A DNA stretch of 64,000 nucleotides from Bacteroidales bacterium UBA4295 (lineage in GTDB: Bacteria; Bacteroidota; Bacteroidia; Bacteroidales; Paludibacteraceae): contig DGVB01000015.1 in the NCBI GenBank assembly GCA_002395805.1, forward strand, positions 1-64,000, given 5' to 3'. Position 1 is the first letter of the stretch. Each line of letters begins with the position of its first letter. This document shows, piece after piece, positions 43,945 through 52,975 of the stretch. Made by a program: the position numbers and the translations under genes. Under the pieces are notes generated by a model, which worked only from the letters and a program-made list of their open reading frames with translations, was not told where the DNA came from and did no database searches.

Positions 43945-46902
43945 ATGAAACATTTCTTTTCTTTTCTGTGCGCCGCGCTGCTAAGCACCGGTCTCTACGC
44001 ACAACAACTTAACGAAGGTTTTGAGGGCGAAGGTTTTCCGCCGGAGGACTGGTCCGTCATTGACGGTTACCCCGGCTACGGATGGAAGAAAGCCGCCAAG
44101 TTCGGTCAGAACTGCGCTATGATCCAGGAAGTGACCGGCACTGAGAGTTGGCTCATTACGCCGCAGTTGAAGCCAGCTGCAGGTGAGAGTCTGAGTTTTC
44201 AGGCATGTATAGGCGACTACGCTTCTTCCGGGCAACTTCGCATCGAGGTGTCACTGAGCGGCACGGACGCCAGTTCTTTCGAACTACTCGACACGTATTA
44301 TACTTCGCAGTCCAAGGGTGATGCCGCACACCGGCTTTGGAAGAGCGAATGGCGGAACTATACGATTGACCTCTCGCAGTATGCAGGCAGTGCCATCTAC
44401 ATCGGTTTTCACCAGACCGGCTCTACCGAACGTATTTACATCGATGCCGTAAACGGTGTCTCTATCGTAGGGAATGCCGCTTGTGAGAATCCCTCCAACA
44501 TCGTACTTGGCAGCCTTACCGCACACAGCGCCACCTTCTCATGGCAAGGCGATGCGACACAATACCAATACCTGCTCATCGAGAAAGGCGAAGAGGTGGA
44601 CTGGTCTGCAGCCACCCTGATTTCCGCGAAGACCATCACGCTGAGCGACTTGTACGAAGAGACGGAATATGAGTTCTATGTACGCTCCTACTGCTCGGCT
44701 GACGAACAGAGTCTGGCGCCCAAGACAGCATTCAAGACGCCTTGTGTACCATTCGACGTGCCATGGCTGGAGACCTTCAGCCGCGACCAACACGGTTCGG
44801 GATACGATGTAGTAGAACCGGACTGCTGGACAGTAGCCACTTCCGGCACTATCAGCGTAGTAGCCGACAAGACCTATGACGAAGAAGGCACTGCCTCGAC
44901 TGTCAACGGACAAGCACACCTGCAGGTTATCGGAGGTGGTCCCGGAAGCGAACAGGTATTCGCTATGCCGACCTTCAACGCTCCGCTCAACACGCTGGAG
45001 GTAGCGTTCGACTACAAAACCAACCTTACCACCGACGCGTGCGGCCAACTCGAGGTAGGATATATGACTAATCCCAATAAGGCTTCAACTTTCGTTTCGC
45101 TGCAGTTGCTGCCAAAGACTCTGACTTATCAGCACGCCGTAGTGGCGCTGAGCGACCTGCCGTCGAATGCCACCTATATCGCCTTCCGCTTCGCGGGAGG
45201 TACCGGCAGCTACGGGACGCTCTCGATGGATAATTTCGTCGTTGCCGAGATCGGTCATTCGGGAGAGGTAGATCCGTCGCAGGAAGAGATACCGGACGCT
45301 TCGATCTGGGCCCTCAGTTATTGTGAGGCGCAGTTCACCTGGTATTCGTACAACAGCACTGCTTTCGCTGTCGGTCTTTTCGAAGCTTCCGAGCAAGCAC
45401 TTATCGCAGGCATCGTTGCTACCACCGGGGAGTGCGACCGTTTTGCGCAACAGGACGGCATCGGTTTCCCGGAGGACGATGACTATGAGAACCATTATTA
45501 CTGCTCCACCAAGTGGATCCTCAATGCGGACGAAGCCGGCATGCAGCGAGGCGACGGATGGAACGCAAGCGTCATCAATATCGGTACTGCCGCTTCGCCT
45601 GTGCTCGGTCTTAGACCGGGTACCTACCAAGTGCAAGTATATGCTTTGGTACAAGGCGAGACAGGCTATTCGAGAGGAGAACTGTTAGCTACCATACCTT
45701 TCACTTTGGTCTCCAAAGAGGTCTCCAACCTCGCTGCTACGGTAGCCGACGACAAGACCACCGCTACGCTTACTTGGGAAGCGCCGGAGCTCGGTCAGGG
45801 CGAGCGGCTCTATGTGCGTGTATGGTCGGGTGAGACTGTGGCATATGATAATTTCGATACCAAAGACCGCCCTGCGTCCCCGCTGACAGTCAATGTAGTG
45901 GAAGGGAAGTCCTACAACGCGGTCGTACAAGTGGTAGATAAGAATAACAACCCGCTCGGACAAGAGGCTTCATGCTCCTTCACCGTAGGCGTCAACAGTT
46001 ACGAACCTACGAACCTGCATGCGGAGGTCTTCGGCGGCGATAACGTCACTTTCTCTTGGGAAGCAGCTACAGCAGCAGACCGCTATGTGATCACTCTCTT
46101 CTGCGATGGCGAGTTCTACGCTACCCTCACCGTCAACGGTTTGACCAAGACCACTACGATGCCGAAGAACGGCACTTGGACGTGGACCGTGCAAGCGTTT
46201 AACCAAGGTGAGAACGGCAACTATTTCGAAGCATCCAATGCCATCTCCGGAAACGAATTCGTTTCGCAGGCTGCCGACATCCCTGAGGACGCTGTCGTCA
46301 TGGAGGTATGGGGGATGGAAGCGGCCTATATGGATGGATACGAAGATCAATTCCCTGAGGGTTTGTACGGATGGTACATCACCTTCGCTACCAACGAAGC
46401 CGGCGGCACCGGGTACCCGATGCCTACCTTCCTGATCTACACCGCGAAAGAGCGCGCTATCTCCGGTGTCTACAACGTAGCACGGGGTAATATTGATCTG
46501 GAGAGTTGCTATATCAACACCAACGGACGTCAGGCGGACGCTGTTTTGGCTACCGATGCCGAACTGCGGCTCCAGTTTGACGGCTATGACGAAGAGAAAG
46601 CGGAACAAGGACCGTACCGATACGGTTATTACACCGGTTCATTCCGTATTGTAGGCGAAGACGGCAAGACGTATGTGGGTAAGATTTTTGAACAGTTCTG
46701 CAACTCGTTCAATTTCTCTACATATAGTACAATCCGCGACCACGTAGGCATGTGGGACGAAGATCCGGATTATATTCCCGAACAAGGCATAGAGAGCATT
46801 CAGAACTCAAATATCAGAACTCAGAAAGTAATCGAGAACGGAGTGCTCTATCTGATCTACAACGGAGCCAAGTATAATATACAAGGCGTAAGAGTAAAAT
46901 AA
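43945..46902 (+). CDS. large secreted protein: choice-of-anchor J and fibronectin type III domains
   Basis: A 985-residue exported protein (signal ...TGLYAQ). A choice-of-anchor J/cleaved-adhesin domain (about 22-180; NEGFEGEGFPPEDWSVIDG, WLITPQLKPAAGESLSF) is followed by FN3 (about 183-265), a second jelly roll (about 268-430), an uncharacterised beta region, two more FN3 modules (about 590-765; SNLAATVADDKTTATLTWEA, TNLHAEVFGGDNVTFSWEAA) and a final beta domain. The C-terminus has a short-word array (QNSNIRTQ) and then KVIENGVLYLIYNGAKYNIQ ending GVRVK, the signature shared with two other proteins here. It probably acts at the cell surface in adhesion or substrate binding. Confidence 0.85.
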   Translation: MKHFFSFLCAALLSTGLYAQQLNEGFEGEGFPPEDWSVIDGYPGYGWKKAAKFGQNCAMIQEVTGTESWLITPQLKPAAGESLSFQACIGDYASSGQLRIEVSLSGTDASSFELLDTYYTSQSKGDAAHRLWKSEWRNYTIDLSQYAGSAIYIGFHQTGSTERIYIDAVNGVSIVGNAACENPSNIVLGSLTAHSATFSWQGDATQYQYLLIEKGEEVDWSAATLISAKTITLSDLYEETEYEFYVRSYCSADEQSLAPKTAFKTPCVPFDVPWLETFSRDQHGSGYDVVEPDCWTVATSGTISVVADKTYDEEGTASTVNGQAHLQVIGGGPGSEQVFAMPTFNAPLNTLEVAFDYKTNLTTDACGQLEVGYMTNPNKASTFVSLQLLPKTLTYQHAVVALSDLPSNATYIAFRFAGGTGSYGTLSMDNFVVAEIGHSGEVDPSQEEIPDASIWALSYCEAQFTWYSYNSTAFAVGLFEASEQALIAGIVATTGECDRFAQQDGIGFPEDDDYENHYYCSTKWILNADEAGMQRGDGWNASVINIGTAASPVLGLRPGTYQVQVYALVQGETGYSRGELLATIPFTLVSKEVSNLAATVADDKTTATLTWEAPELGQGERLYVRVWSGETVAYDNFDTKDRPASPLTVNVVEGKSYNAVVQVVDKNNNPLGQEASCSFTVGVNSYEPTNLHAEVFGGDNVTFSWEAATAADRYVITLFCDGEFYATLTVNGLTKTTTMPKNGTWTWTVQAFNQGENGNYFEASNAISGNEFVSQAADIPEDAVVMEVWGMEAAYMDGYEDQFPEGLYGWYITFATNEAGGTGYPMPTFLIYTAKERAISGVYNVARGNIDLESCYINTNGRQADAVLATDAELRLQFDGYDEEKAEQGPYRYGYYTGSFRIVGEDGKTYVGKIFEQFCNSFNFSTYSTIRDHVGMWDEDPDYIPEQGIESIQNSNIRTQKVIENGVLYLIYNGAKYNIQGVRVK
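46800..46828. repeat. CAGAACTCAAATATCAGAACTC word array (family W), in-frame
   Basis: Encodes QNSNIRTQ directly before the C-terminal signature of the FN3 protein. Confidence 0.5.
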
Positions 46903-46913
46903 ACGGTAAATAA

Positions 46914-46942
46914 ATAAACCCCGCCTCAGCAGCGGGGTTTAT
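46914..46942. terminator. bidirectional terminator
   Basis: ATAAACCCCGC/GCGGGGTTTAT stem with loop CTCAGCA, between the convergent FN3 protein and DUF4301 genes, A/T-rich on both sides. Confidence 0.9.
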
Positions 46943-46944
46943 TA

Positions 46945-48306
46945 TTATTGATGTTGCTCGCGGAGCAGGTCGTTTACCGTCTTCACGGGGTTGAAGGTCG
47001 ATACCGGCACTTCGACGAAGATCGTGTTCCATTTGGCCATCGCGCCGTTCCAGAGACCCGGCAACTCCAGCGCCAGCAGCTCTTTGCCATCCTTGCTCTT
47101 GTTGGAGATAAAACCTGTCTGCGGATCCACGTATTCGGGCAGATTGAACGGTTTGCCCTCGTAGTCGCGGATAGCGCAGACCAAATCCACCGGATTGAAA
47201 TGGGTGCTCTGTGCCATCAGAGCCGGGTCGCTGATCTGTGTGGACTCGAGGATCTGGCAGGAGATAGAGCCGTCCGCTTCGCGTACCAGGAACGGTCCGC
47301 CGCCGGGTTCTCCTGTGTTCTTCACAACGCCGCATACACGGATAGGACGGTTCAGTTTGGCGCGCTCTTCATCGCTCAGGTTCGGATCCTTCAGCGCTTC
47401 AAAAACACGCTTTTGCTCTGTTACCAGCACACCCGCAAGAATCTGTTTGTAACGAACGGTGTCTTTCTTCAGCCGATCCGGCACTACGTTATCAATATTC
47501 TTGATAAAAACGATATCTGCATCCTGCTGGTTGAGGTTCTCAATGAGGGCACCGTGACCACCCGGGCGGAAGAGTAACTTACCGTCTTTCGTGCGGAAAG
47601 GCGTACCATCCGGATTAGCGGCGATAGTGTCCGTACTCGGCAACTGCTCGCTGAAAGTGACATCATATTTCACGCCGTATTTGGCTTCGAACTTAGGCAG
47701 ATTCTCCGCTATATGCTGGCGGAAAAGCGGCAGATGGTCGTGAGAGACCGTAAAATGCAGATAAACGGTCGGTTTCTCTCCTTCCTTCGCCGGCTCGGCG
47801 CAATAGAGCGCACCTTCTACGAGATGCTCCAGCGCAGGCGTGCGCGCGCCGTCGCGGTATTTATGGAATAAGAGCAAACCCTTCGGCAGATCGCCGTAAT
47901 GCATGTCCTGCAACAGATACCGAACAGCTTCCTGACCCTCTTTGCCTGCTAACTGCGGACCAAAAGCGAAATAGTCCTTGTGTGCCAAGAAATCCTGAAT
48001 AAACGGCGTCTCGACCCCATCTTCCAGGTATTGGAAAAGGTTCTTGAACATACGGCTGGCTGCACCCGAAGCAGGAACAAACTTCAGGATCTTGTGTCCT
48101 TCGGCCAAGTACCGCTGCCATGCTTCGATATACGCCTCCTGCTCAGCGCGCTTCGGCGCCAGAATACCCTTCTTCGTCGAAGCAGGAGCGACGATGTCTA
48201 ACTCAGGAAAACCTTTTCGGAAACACTCCAGTTGTGCTTCTGCCTTCTCTACAGAGATGCCTCGAGCCTGCAATTGCTCCAGGTCTTGTGCACTAAAATT
48301 GTTCAT
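46945..48306 (-). CDS. DUF4301 family protein
   Basis: A 453-residue cytosolic protein matching the Bacteroidota family DUF4301: LEQLQARGISVEKAEAQLEC at the N-terminus, KFVPASGAASRMFKNLFQYL, LFRPGGHGALIENLNQQDAD and VKNTGEPGGGPFLVREADGS. The RPGGHGALIENLN and AASRMFK segments suggest a nucleotidyltransferase-like fold, but no biochemical role is known to me. It is divergent from the kinase-like gene at 48437 with interlocked promoters, so the two may be co-regulated. Confidence 0.88.
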   Translation of the reverse strand: MNNFSAQDLEQLQARGISVEKAEAQLECFRKGFPELDIVAPASTKKGILAPKRAEQEAYIEAWQRYLAEGHKILKFVPASGAASRMFKNLFQYLEDGVETPFIQDFLAHKDYFAFGPQLAGKEGQEAVRYLLQDMHYGDLPKGLLLFHKYRDGARTPALEHLVEGALYCAEPAKEGEKPTVYLHFTVSHDHLPLFRQHIAENLPKFEAKYGVKYDVTFSEQLPSTDTIAANPDGTPFRTKDGKLLFRPGGHGALIENLNQQDADIVFIKNIDNVVPDRLKKDTVRYKQILAGVLVTEQKRVFEALKDPNLSDEERAKLNRPIRVCGVVKNTGEPGGGPFLVREADGSISCQILESTQISDPALMAQSTHFNPVDLVCAIRDYEGKPFNLPEYVDPQTGFISNKSKDGKELLALELPGLWNGAMAKWNTIFVEVPVSTFNPVKTVNDLLREQHQ

Positions 48307-48337
48307 GGTAGTAACAGATTAAAAATCAAATTTGGCG

Positions 48338-48385
48338 CAAAGATATAAAAAAATTTGCATATGTGCAAAAAAAATTGTACTTTTG
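48338..48385. promoter_or_regulatory. interlocked divergent promoters (DUF4301 / kinase-like gene)
   Basis: Rightward TTTG (48354-48357)/TACTTTTG (48378-48385) and leftward TTTG (48366-48369)/TATCTTTG (48338-48345), both with 20-bp spacers. The facing -33 boxes form TTTG-CATATGTG-CAAA, the same layout as at 15126-15173. Confidence 0.85.
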
Positions 48386-48394
48386 CCGCAGAAA

Positions 48395-48440
48395 ACAAAT
48401 GAACAAATGGTAAATGACTAAATCGTAAATGGTTTTATGG
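48395..48440. repeat. AACAAATGGTAAATGAC word array (family W)
   Basis: Lies in the 5' leader of the kinase-like gene and reaches its start codon; related to 3533-3568. Confidence 0.6.
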
Positions 48441-49300
48441 TTCTATTAGCAGACAGCGGCAGTACGAAGGTGCATTGGTGTCTTGTCACCGCGAGCGGAC
48501 AATGTTCCGATGTCTTCACCGATGGTATTAATCCGCTCTTCCAGACATCCGATGCGATGCGCAACAGCATCAGCAACCAGCTTCTACCGAAGATAGCGCA
48601 GCTTCTTTGGGCAGGTACGCTGACGCATGTTTTCTTCTACGGAGCAGGCTGCACGCCGGAGAAAAAAGTGTTTGTGCAAAAAGCACTGGAGACCGTCTTT
48701 AAGAAAGCGGAAGTGTTCGTCGCTTCTGATATGTTAGGTGCTGCGAGAGGTCTGCTCGGACATAATGCAGGCGTGGCGTGCATCTTAGGTACAGGTTCGG
48801 GCAGTTGCTATTACGACGGCGAGAACATCGAATGGTGTGTGCCTTCGCTGGGCTATATCCTGGGCGACGAAGGGTCTGCTGCGGTGTTGGGCAAGAGACT
48901 TGTAGGTGACCTGTTGAAGAATCAGTTGGGCGACGACCTTAAGGAGGCTTTCTTCAAGGAATATGAGACCTCTATGGCAGATATCATCGAGAAAGTGTAC
49001 CGTCAGCCTTTCCCGAACCGGTTCTTGGCGAAGTTGTCCAAGTTCTGTGCCGATCATATAGACGACCCCCGCATTCACGACCTGGTCTATGACCATTTTG
49101 TGCAGTTCATCCGCCGGAATTTGGTACAGTACCATGCAGAAGCGCCTATCGGTTTCGTAGGCTCTATCGCTTATTACTACCGGCCGATCCTGGAGGAAGC
49201 CATGAAGGCAGAAGGGCTGCCATTAGGCACCATTCTGCAGGATCCGATAGAAGGATTGAAAGAATATCACAAAGACGCTATTGTGCCTACAACGGCGTAA
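48437..49300 (+). CDS. N-acetylglucosamine kinase-like (BadF/BadG family) ATPase
   Basis: A 287-residue ASKHA-fold kinase: phosphate-1 loop LLADSGSTKVHWCLV, FFYGAGCTPEK, VACILGTGSGSCYYDG, GYILGDEGSAAVLGK and adenosine-motif GFVGSIAYYYRPIL. Members phosphorylate GlcNAc or related amino sugars; Bacteroidota homologues are commonly annotated as N-acetylglucosamine kinase. This would complement the AmgK/MurU-like pair at 9.5-11.7 kb in amino-sugar recycling (inference). The 3' end overlaps the convergent methyltransferase gene by 34 bp. Confidence 0.88.
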   Translation: MVLLADSGSTKVHWCLVTASGQCSDVFTDGINPLFQTSDAMRNSISNQLLPKIAQLLWAGTLTHVFFYGAGCTPEKKVFVQKALETVFKKAEVFVASDMLGAARGLLGHNAGVACILGTGSGSCYYDGENIEWCVPSLGYILGDEGSAAVLGKRLVGDLLKNQLGDDLKEAFFKEYETSMADIIEKVYRQPFPNRFLAKLSKFCADHIDDPRIHDLVYDHFVQFIRRNLVQYHAEAPIGFVGSIAYYYRPILEEAMKAEGLPLGTILQDPIEGLKEYHKDAIVPTTA

Positions 49301-50511
49301 AAGAGTGTGGGTTTACCGGCCACACGGCAGCCGATGATAAAAGCTGTGCCTCCGTCCCGGAGGTGCAGCTTTTTCTTAAGTTGATCGGGTGTAAGGGGAT
49401 AATTGCGAGTTATAATATTCGCTTGTTGGTCTCTTGCCCCTTTGGGGGTAAGAGGGAAAGGGGCTTCTATCACTTGCCAAACACGCCCCGGGAAATCGGG
49501 TACAAGTGTCTCCGAACAATACAGATGCGTGTTGACGTCCAGCTTCTGCAGACCGAACCGCTCCGCTATTAGTTTATATGCCCCGGCTTTGAGAATAGCG
49601 CCGTTAGGTTCGTATAGATAAGCCCCCTCCAACTCCCCCCGGAGGGGGAGAGAAGAAACTTCTCGCTCTTCTTCTTTTGTGAAGGAGAAAGCCTGGTCCT
49701 TTTTTGCCAAATCTATGGCGGTGATCTGTCCTGCTCCGCCGCTCAACAGCAGCACTTCTTTGACCTCGTTCTTGACGGCCACAACATAAACGTCCCAATT
49801 TATTTTTGTACCATGAACATGGTCACTTTGTAACCTGTTTATCGCTTGCGTCAGGTCAAGCATCGGAGACAGTTTAAGCATTATTCTGCCGTCCGGAGCC
49901 AAGTGCGAAAGGAGATCCGGCAGCAACTCCACTACGTTCGGTGTGCAGTCTTCGAGGCGGAAAACCTTTCCTCCGTGAGAGTCTCTGCGGGCAGGATCAA
50001 GGAAAATCAGGGAATAGCCCCCCTCCATTCCCCCCTGAAGGGAGGAAGAAAGAAATTCTTCGGCCGTACAATTATGTACGGAGATGGAGCCCTTTGTACC
50101 TTGTACATTGTTCCTTCGTACATTAAAATTGTGCTCGGCTATACGACATAGTTCCTCGTTTTGCTCGACATAGTCGGTGTGTGCAAAATGTTCGCTTAAG
50201 AAATACGTATCCACGCCGTAGCCGCCGGTGAGGTCTAATAGAGACCGTCCTTCGGACTGACAGAGTACAGACCGCTGCGCTGACAGACCGCTTTGCTGAA
50301 AGAGAGACGCTTTATACCTTGCGGTGGCCTCTGACGAGCACTGCTCGCAACTCAGCCGCACGGGATACCACCAATCCTCTATGGCCGCGAAAGCAGGCAG
50401 CTTGTCTGCCGTCCGTTCACGACCCTCGACTTGCTGCAAAAACCACCGCCATTCGGCATCGGAGAGGTGTTTGTATTTATCGCGTTGTAGCGCTAAGTCT
50501 GCTGCCCGCAT
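49267..50511 (-). CDS. class I SAM methyltransferase with THUMP-like domain, repeat-rich
   Basis: A 414-residue protein with SAM-binding SLLDLTGGYGVDTYFLSEHF, catalytic-type FLDPARRD, APDGRIMLKLSPMLD and a C-terminal THUMP-like domain (DQLKKKLHLRDGGTAFIIGC). It is likely an RNA methyltransferase; the substrate is unknown. At least five repeat insertions keep the frame: family A at about residues 68-90 (LFQQSGLSAQRSVLCQSEGR) just before the SAM site, a word array at 129-139 (RRNNVQGTKGS), and family G at 154-165, 285-297 and 349-360. The stop region overlaps the 3' end of the kinase-like gene, and the 5' end overlaps the SpoIID gene by 35 bp. Confidence 0.82.
   Translation of the reverse strand: MRAADLALQRDKYKHLSDAEWRWFLQQVEGRERTADKLPAFAAIEDWWYPVRLSCEQCSSEATARYKASLFQQSGLSAQRSVLCQSEGRSLLDLTGGYGVDTYFLSEHFAHTDYVEQNEELCRIAEHNFNVRRNNVQGTKGSISVHNCTAEEFLSSSLQGGMEGGYSLIFLDPARRDSHGGKVFRLEDCTPNVVELLPDLLSHLAPDGRIMLKLSPMLDLTQAINRLQSDHVHGTKINWDVYVVAVKNEVKEVLLLSGGAGQITAIDLAKKDQAFSFTKEEEREVSSLPLRGELEGAYLYEPNGAILKAGAYKLIAERFGLQKLDVNTHLYCSETLVPDFPGRVWQVIEAPFPLTPKGARDQQANIITRNYPLTPDQLKKKLHLRDGGTAFIIGCRVAGKPTLFYAVVGTIASL
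49430..49464. repeat. GC-rich hairpin repeat (family G), in-frame in methyltransferase
   Basis: TTGCCCC-TTT-GGGGGTAAGAG; encodes PFPLTPKGARDQ. Confidence 0.7.
49621..49655. repeat. GC-rich hairpin repeat (family G), in-frame in methyltransferase
   Basis: CTCCCCCCGGAGGGGGAG with flank AGCCCCCTCCAA; encodes SSLPLRGELEGAY. Confidence 0.75.
50016..50049. repeat. GC-rich hairpin repeat (family G), in-frame in methyltransferase
   Basis: AGCCCCCCTCCATTCCCCCCT-GA-AGGGAGG; encodes SSLQGGMEGGYS, next to the catalytic FLDPARR strand. Confidence 0.75.
50093..50125. repeat. TTGTACATTGT word array (family W), in-frame in methyltransferase
   Basis: Encodes NVRRNNVQGTKGS. The TGTACATTGT word is shared with 55509-55548 and 61425-61460. 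Confidence 0.55.
50241..50308. repeat. family A module array, in-frame in methyltransferase
   Basis: Modules with centres TCCTTCGGA, CTGCG and CTTTG and linkers CTGACAGAGTAC, as at 10652-10740. Confidence 0.85.
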
Positions 50512-51547
50512 AGTAGAATTTCAGGATTTCTTCGTATGTTTTTCCTTCGGAAGCCATGACTGCCGCACCGATCTGGCACAATCCGGCTCCATGCCCCCAG
50601 CCATGTCCTGTAAATGTCCAGAGAGGCCTACGTTCGTCGCCTTCCTGAATGGATGGGGGATCTATTTCGAACCATGAACTATAGAGACAGGTGCGCGAAA
50701 GCCACAGGCGGATTTTCAACTCCTTGCCGATTATTTCCGTATGTTTTGTGCCTACTATTTTCAGTTCGCAGATCCGTCCCGAAGCACCTCTTTTAAGCGG
50801 AACAAGGTCTGTTATTTCTCCGAAGTCTATTCCTGATTTGGTGCGAATGATCTCACTCAGTTCCGCTGCGGTATAGGTTACCTTCCAGTCGTGAAAATCT
50901 GTGGTTTCCTGGTCGTAGTCATTGAGAGATGTACCAAGGACAGATGTACGAGGTACGAGGGATTTTCTTTTCGGATCACACCAGTCGCACCGGACGGACT
51001 GAATATACGGTACATCGATGTCTTCCCAGCACGTGCGCCATACTTCCGTTCGTCCGCCGCAACACTTATGATACCGGCAGTCGCATATTTCATCGCCGTA
51101 TAGCAGTACCTGTCCGGCGGTAGCGCGCACGGCTTCTACGGCACGTTCGTTCATTCGGCGCAGGCCTTCATAGCGCTGACAGTGATCATCTGCACAGACG
51201 TCAAAACCTTCGTGGTTCGGTTTCTGCATCGCCCGGATAGCCCAGGAGCGACTGATAACGGCGTGTGCTTTGAGCAACTCCATCGGACTGTTGGCATTCA
51301 TTTCCGAAGAAATAACCGAACAGAGGTATTCTTCAAGGTCGATGGTATTGATGGCTACTTGCCATGGTTTCCCTCCTTTTACTGGTGAAGAGCTCTGCTT
51401 GATCTCCAATGTGCCGGCGAACTCCTGGTCTTCATGTCTGTCCCAATGAAAACCGATACCGATACGCACATCCTTCAGCACGAAAGTGCTCTCGCGCTGC
51501 TCAAACTCAATGTGCGGGGCAGTTAATATGCCGACACGGATATTCAT
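50477..51547 (-). CDS. SpoIID/LytB-domain protein
   Basis: A 356-residue protein with the SpoIID core: LEEYLCSVISSEMNANSPME, LKAHAVISRSWAIRAMQ, CGGRTEVWRTCW and the C-terminal GHGWGHGAGLCQIGAAVMAS. SpoIID-type proteins are lytic transglycosylases or amidase enhancers acting on peptidoglycan. No signal peptide is obvious at the chosen start (MNIRVGILTAPHIEF), as is common for Bacteroidota members, so location is uncertain. A word array adds LVPRTSVLGTSL at about residues 197-208. It overlaps the downstream methyltransferase gene. Confidence 0.9.
   Translation of the reverse strand: MNIRVGILTAPHIEFEQRESTFVLKDVRIGIGFHWDRHEDQEFAGTLEIKQSSSPVKGGKPWQVAINTIDLEEYLCSVISSEMNANSPMELLKAHAVISRSWAIRAMQKPNHEGFDVCADDHCQRYEGLRRMNERAVEAVRATAGQVLLYGDEICDCRYHKCCGGRTEVWRTCWEDIDVPYIQSVRCDWCDPKRKSLVPRTSVLGTSLNDYDQETTDFHDWKVTYTAAELSEIIRTKSGIDFGEITDLVPLKRGASGRICELKIVGTKHTEIIGKELKIRLWLSRTCLYSSWFEIDPPSIQEGDERRPLWTFTGHGWGHGAGLCQIGAAVMASEGKTYEEILKFYYAGSRLSATTR
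50929..50960. repeat. GTACGAGGTACGAGG word array (family W), in-frame in SpoIID gene
   Basis: Encodes LVPRTSVLGTSL, a segment without obvious conservation. Confidence 0.5.
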
Positions 51548-51590
51548 TATTCATTATTCATTATTCATTATTCATTAATCATTATTCATT
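51545..51590. repeat. TATTCATTATTCAT word array (family W)
   Basis: About six ATTATTC words span the spacer and reach into the last codons of the glycosyltransferase gene (MNND end). Confidence 0.75.
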
Positions 51591-52948
51591 CTCGCCTTCA
51601 ACTCCCATGTACGCAGACGGTCTTTATACCAGTTATTGCGGTTCATAGCGACGATGTCGCAGTTGGCATCCGAGTTATCTTCCCACCGCCGGCAGTTATA
51701 GAGCACGTCATAGATGCGACCGATCGGATAATCGCGGCTGATGCGCAGACCTACAGCGTAGTCTTCGCCGTATTTGGTAGTAGGATAATTGATCGTGCGC
51801 AGTAGCGGCACATAGAAGCCGCGCGGAGCACCGAGACCGTTGATACGGAGGGCGTTGTTACGACCGTTGTCGTCTGTCCATTCGCGGTGGTCGATCACAC
51901 CCGGAGGCAGGATCTCACCTGCCATATTCGTCAGTTGGTATGTACCGATGACCATGCCGAAACGGGGAGCCGCATGGCTGTCTTGCTCCGGTTCTGAACC
52001 GGCGGATTCGAATTTGTCGATAAATTTCTGCACGGTATTCTCGTCGAAATAGGTGTCATCCGAATCCAGCTGGATGGCATACTTACCGCAGCGCGGGTCG
52101 TGAATAGCTACATTCCAGTTACCGCCGATGGCATGCCATGTCTTGTCCTGAGCGATGTAAATCAATTCACCATTCGCACCATTTAGCGAAGCGTCACCAT
52201 TGATCCCTTCTTGTATAATCTCTGCTGTCCCGTCGGTGGAGTTATCGTCCACGACGATGACGTTGAATGAATAGCCTTCACGCACTTTCTGGTTCAGCGC
52301 GCTATGGATAGCGTCTGCGATCGTACGTGCGCGGTTCTTACAGGGAATGATGACAGAAGCCGTGACGGGAAATTCGCCTGCCTCCGGCAGTGTCTTGTAT
52401 TCTCCCGGCTGAAGGTACGCGCCGATACGTTTGAGATGAGCGGTCACACACGCTTCCATCTCTATCTGAACCGCTCTGTTGCGCGGATCGACGTAGTCGA
52501 ATAGTTTCTCTCCGGATTTGCGGGTGTCCGTCTCCACCTCATAGTAGAGGTATTCGGGAATATGCTCCAGCCGCTCTGCTCTTAGTCGCAGGTCGTAGAG
52601 CCCGGCATATTCGTACTCCGTGTTCATCTCAGCGACCAGTTCCCGGAGCTTGTCCGTGCGCCAGAGCATCACTGCGCCGAAATCGAAATCGTCGCGCAGC
52701 GCACCCGCCTGGTAGTCTATCACCGGCGCCTCGGTAACCACGTCATTGATCTTCGCAAAATGGTCAGAATACGCCATATCCGCCCCGGTCATTTCGAGGA
52801 CTTGTATCATTCGTTCCTGTCCCAGATAGACCCATTCGATCTCGGGTTTGAGACAGATCATGGTGTACTTGGCGGTTGTTTTCCGGGCTATCTCACGAAT
52901 AGCTTTGGTGGCGCATACACGCCCCGGGAGAAAAAATGTAGCTATCAT
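51575..52948 (-). CDS. glycosyltransferase family 2 protein
   Basis: A 457-residue protein with a GT-A domain in its C-terminal half: [38 protein letters not shown], the DxD-type [12 protein letters not shown] and [20 protein letters not shown]. The N-terminal half ([34 protein letters not shown]) looks like a degenerate second GT-A domain. It should transfer a sugar from an NDP-sugar to surface glycan or lipid; the acceptor is unknown. I use ATG at 52948 rather than an upstream TTG at 52966. The last codons derive from a short-word array. Confidence 0.85.
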   Translation of the reverse strand: MIATFFLPGRVCATKAIREIARKTTAKYTMICLKPEIEWVYLGQERMIQVLEMTGADMAYSDHFAKINDVVTEAPVIDYQAGALRDDFDFGAVMLWRTDKLRELVAEMNTEYEYAGLYDLRLRAERLEHIPEYLYYEVETDTRKSGEKLFDYVDPRNRAVQIEMEACVTAHLKRIGAYLQPGEYKTLPEAGEFPVTASVIIPCKNRARTIADAIHSALNQKVREGYSFNVIVVDDNSTDGTAEIIQEGINGDASLNGANGELIYIAQDKTWHAIGGNWNVAIHDPRCGKYAIQLDSDDTYFDENTVQKFIDKFESAGSEPEQDSHAAPRFGMVIGTYQLTNMAGEILPPGVIDHREWTDDNGRNNALRINGLGAPRGFYVPLLRTINYPTTKYGEDYAVGLRISRDYPIGRIYDVLYNCRRWEDNSDANCDIVAMNRNNWYKDRLRTWELKARMNND

Positions 52949-52975
52949 ATGTTTGTAGTTTTGCAAAATTACGTT

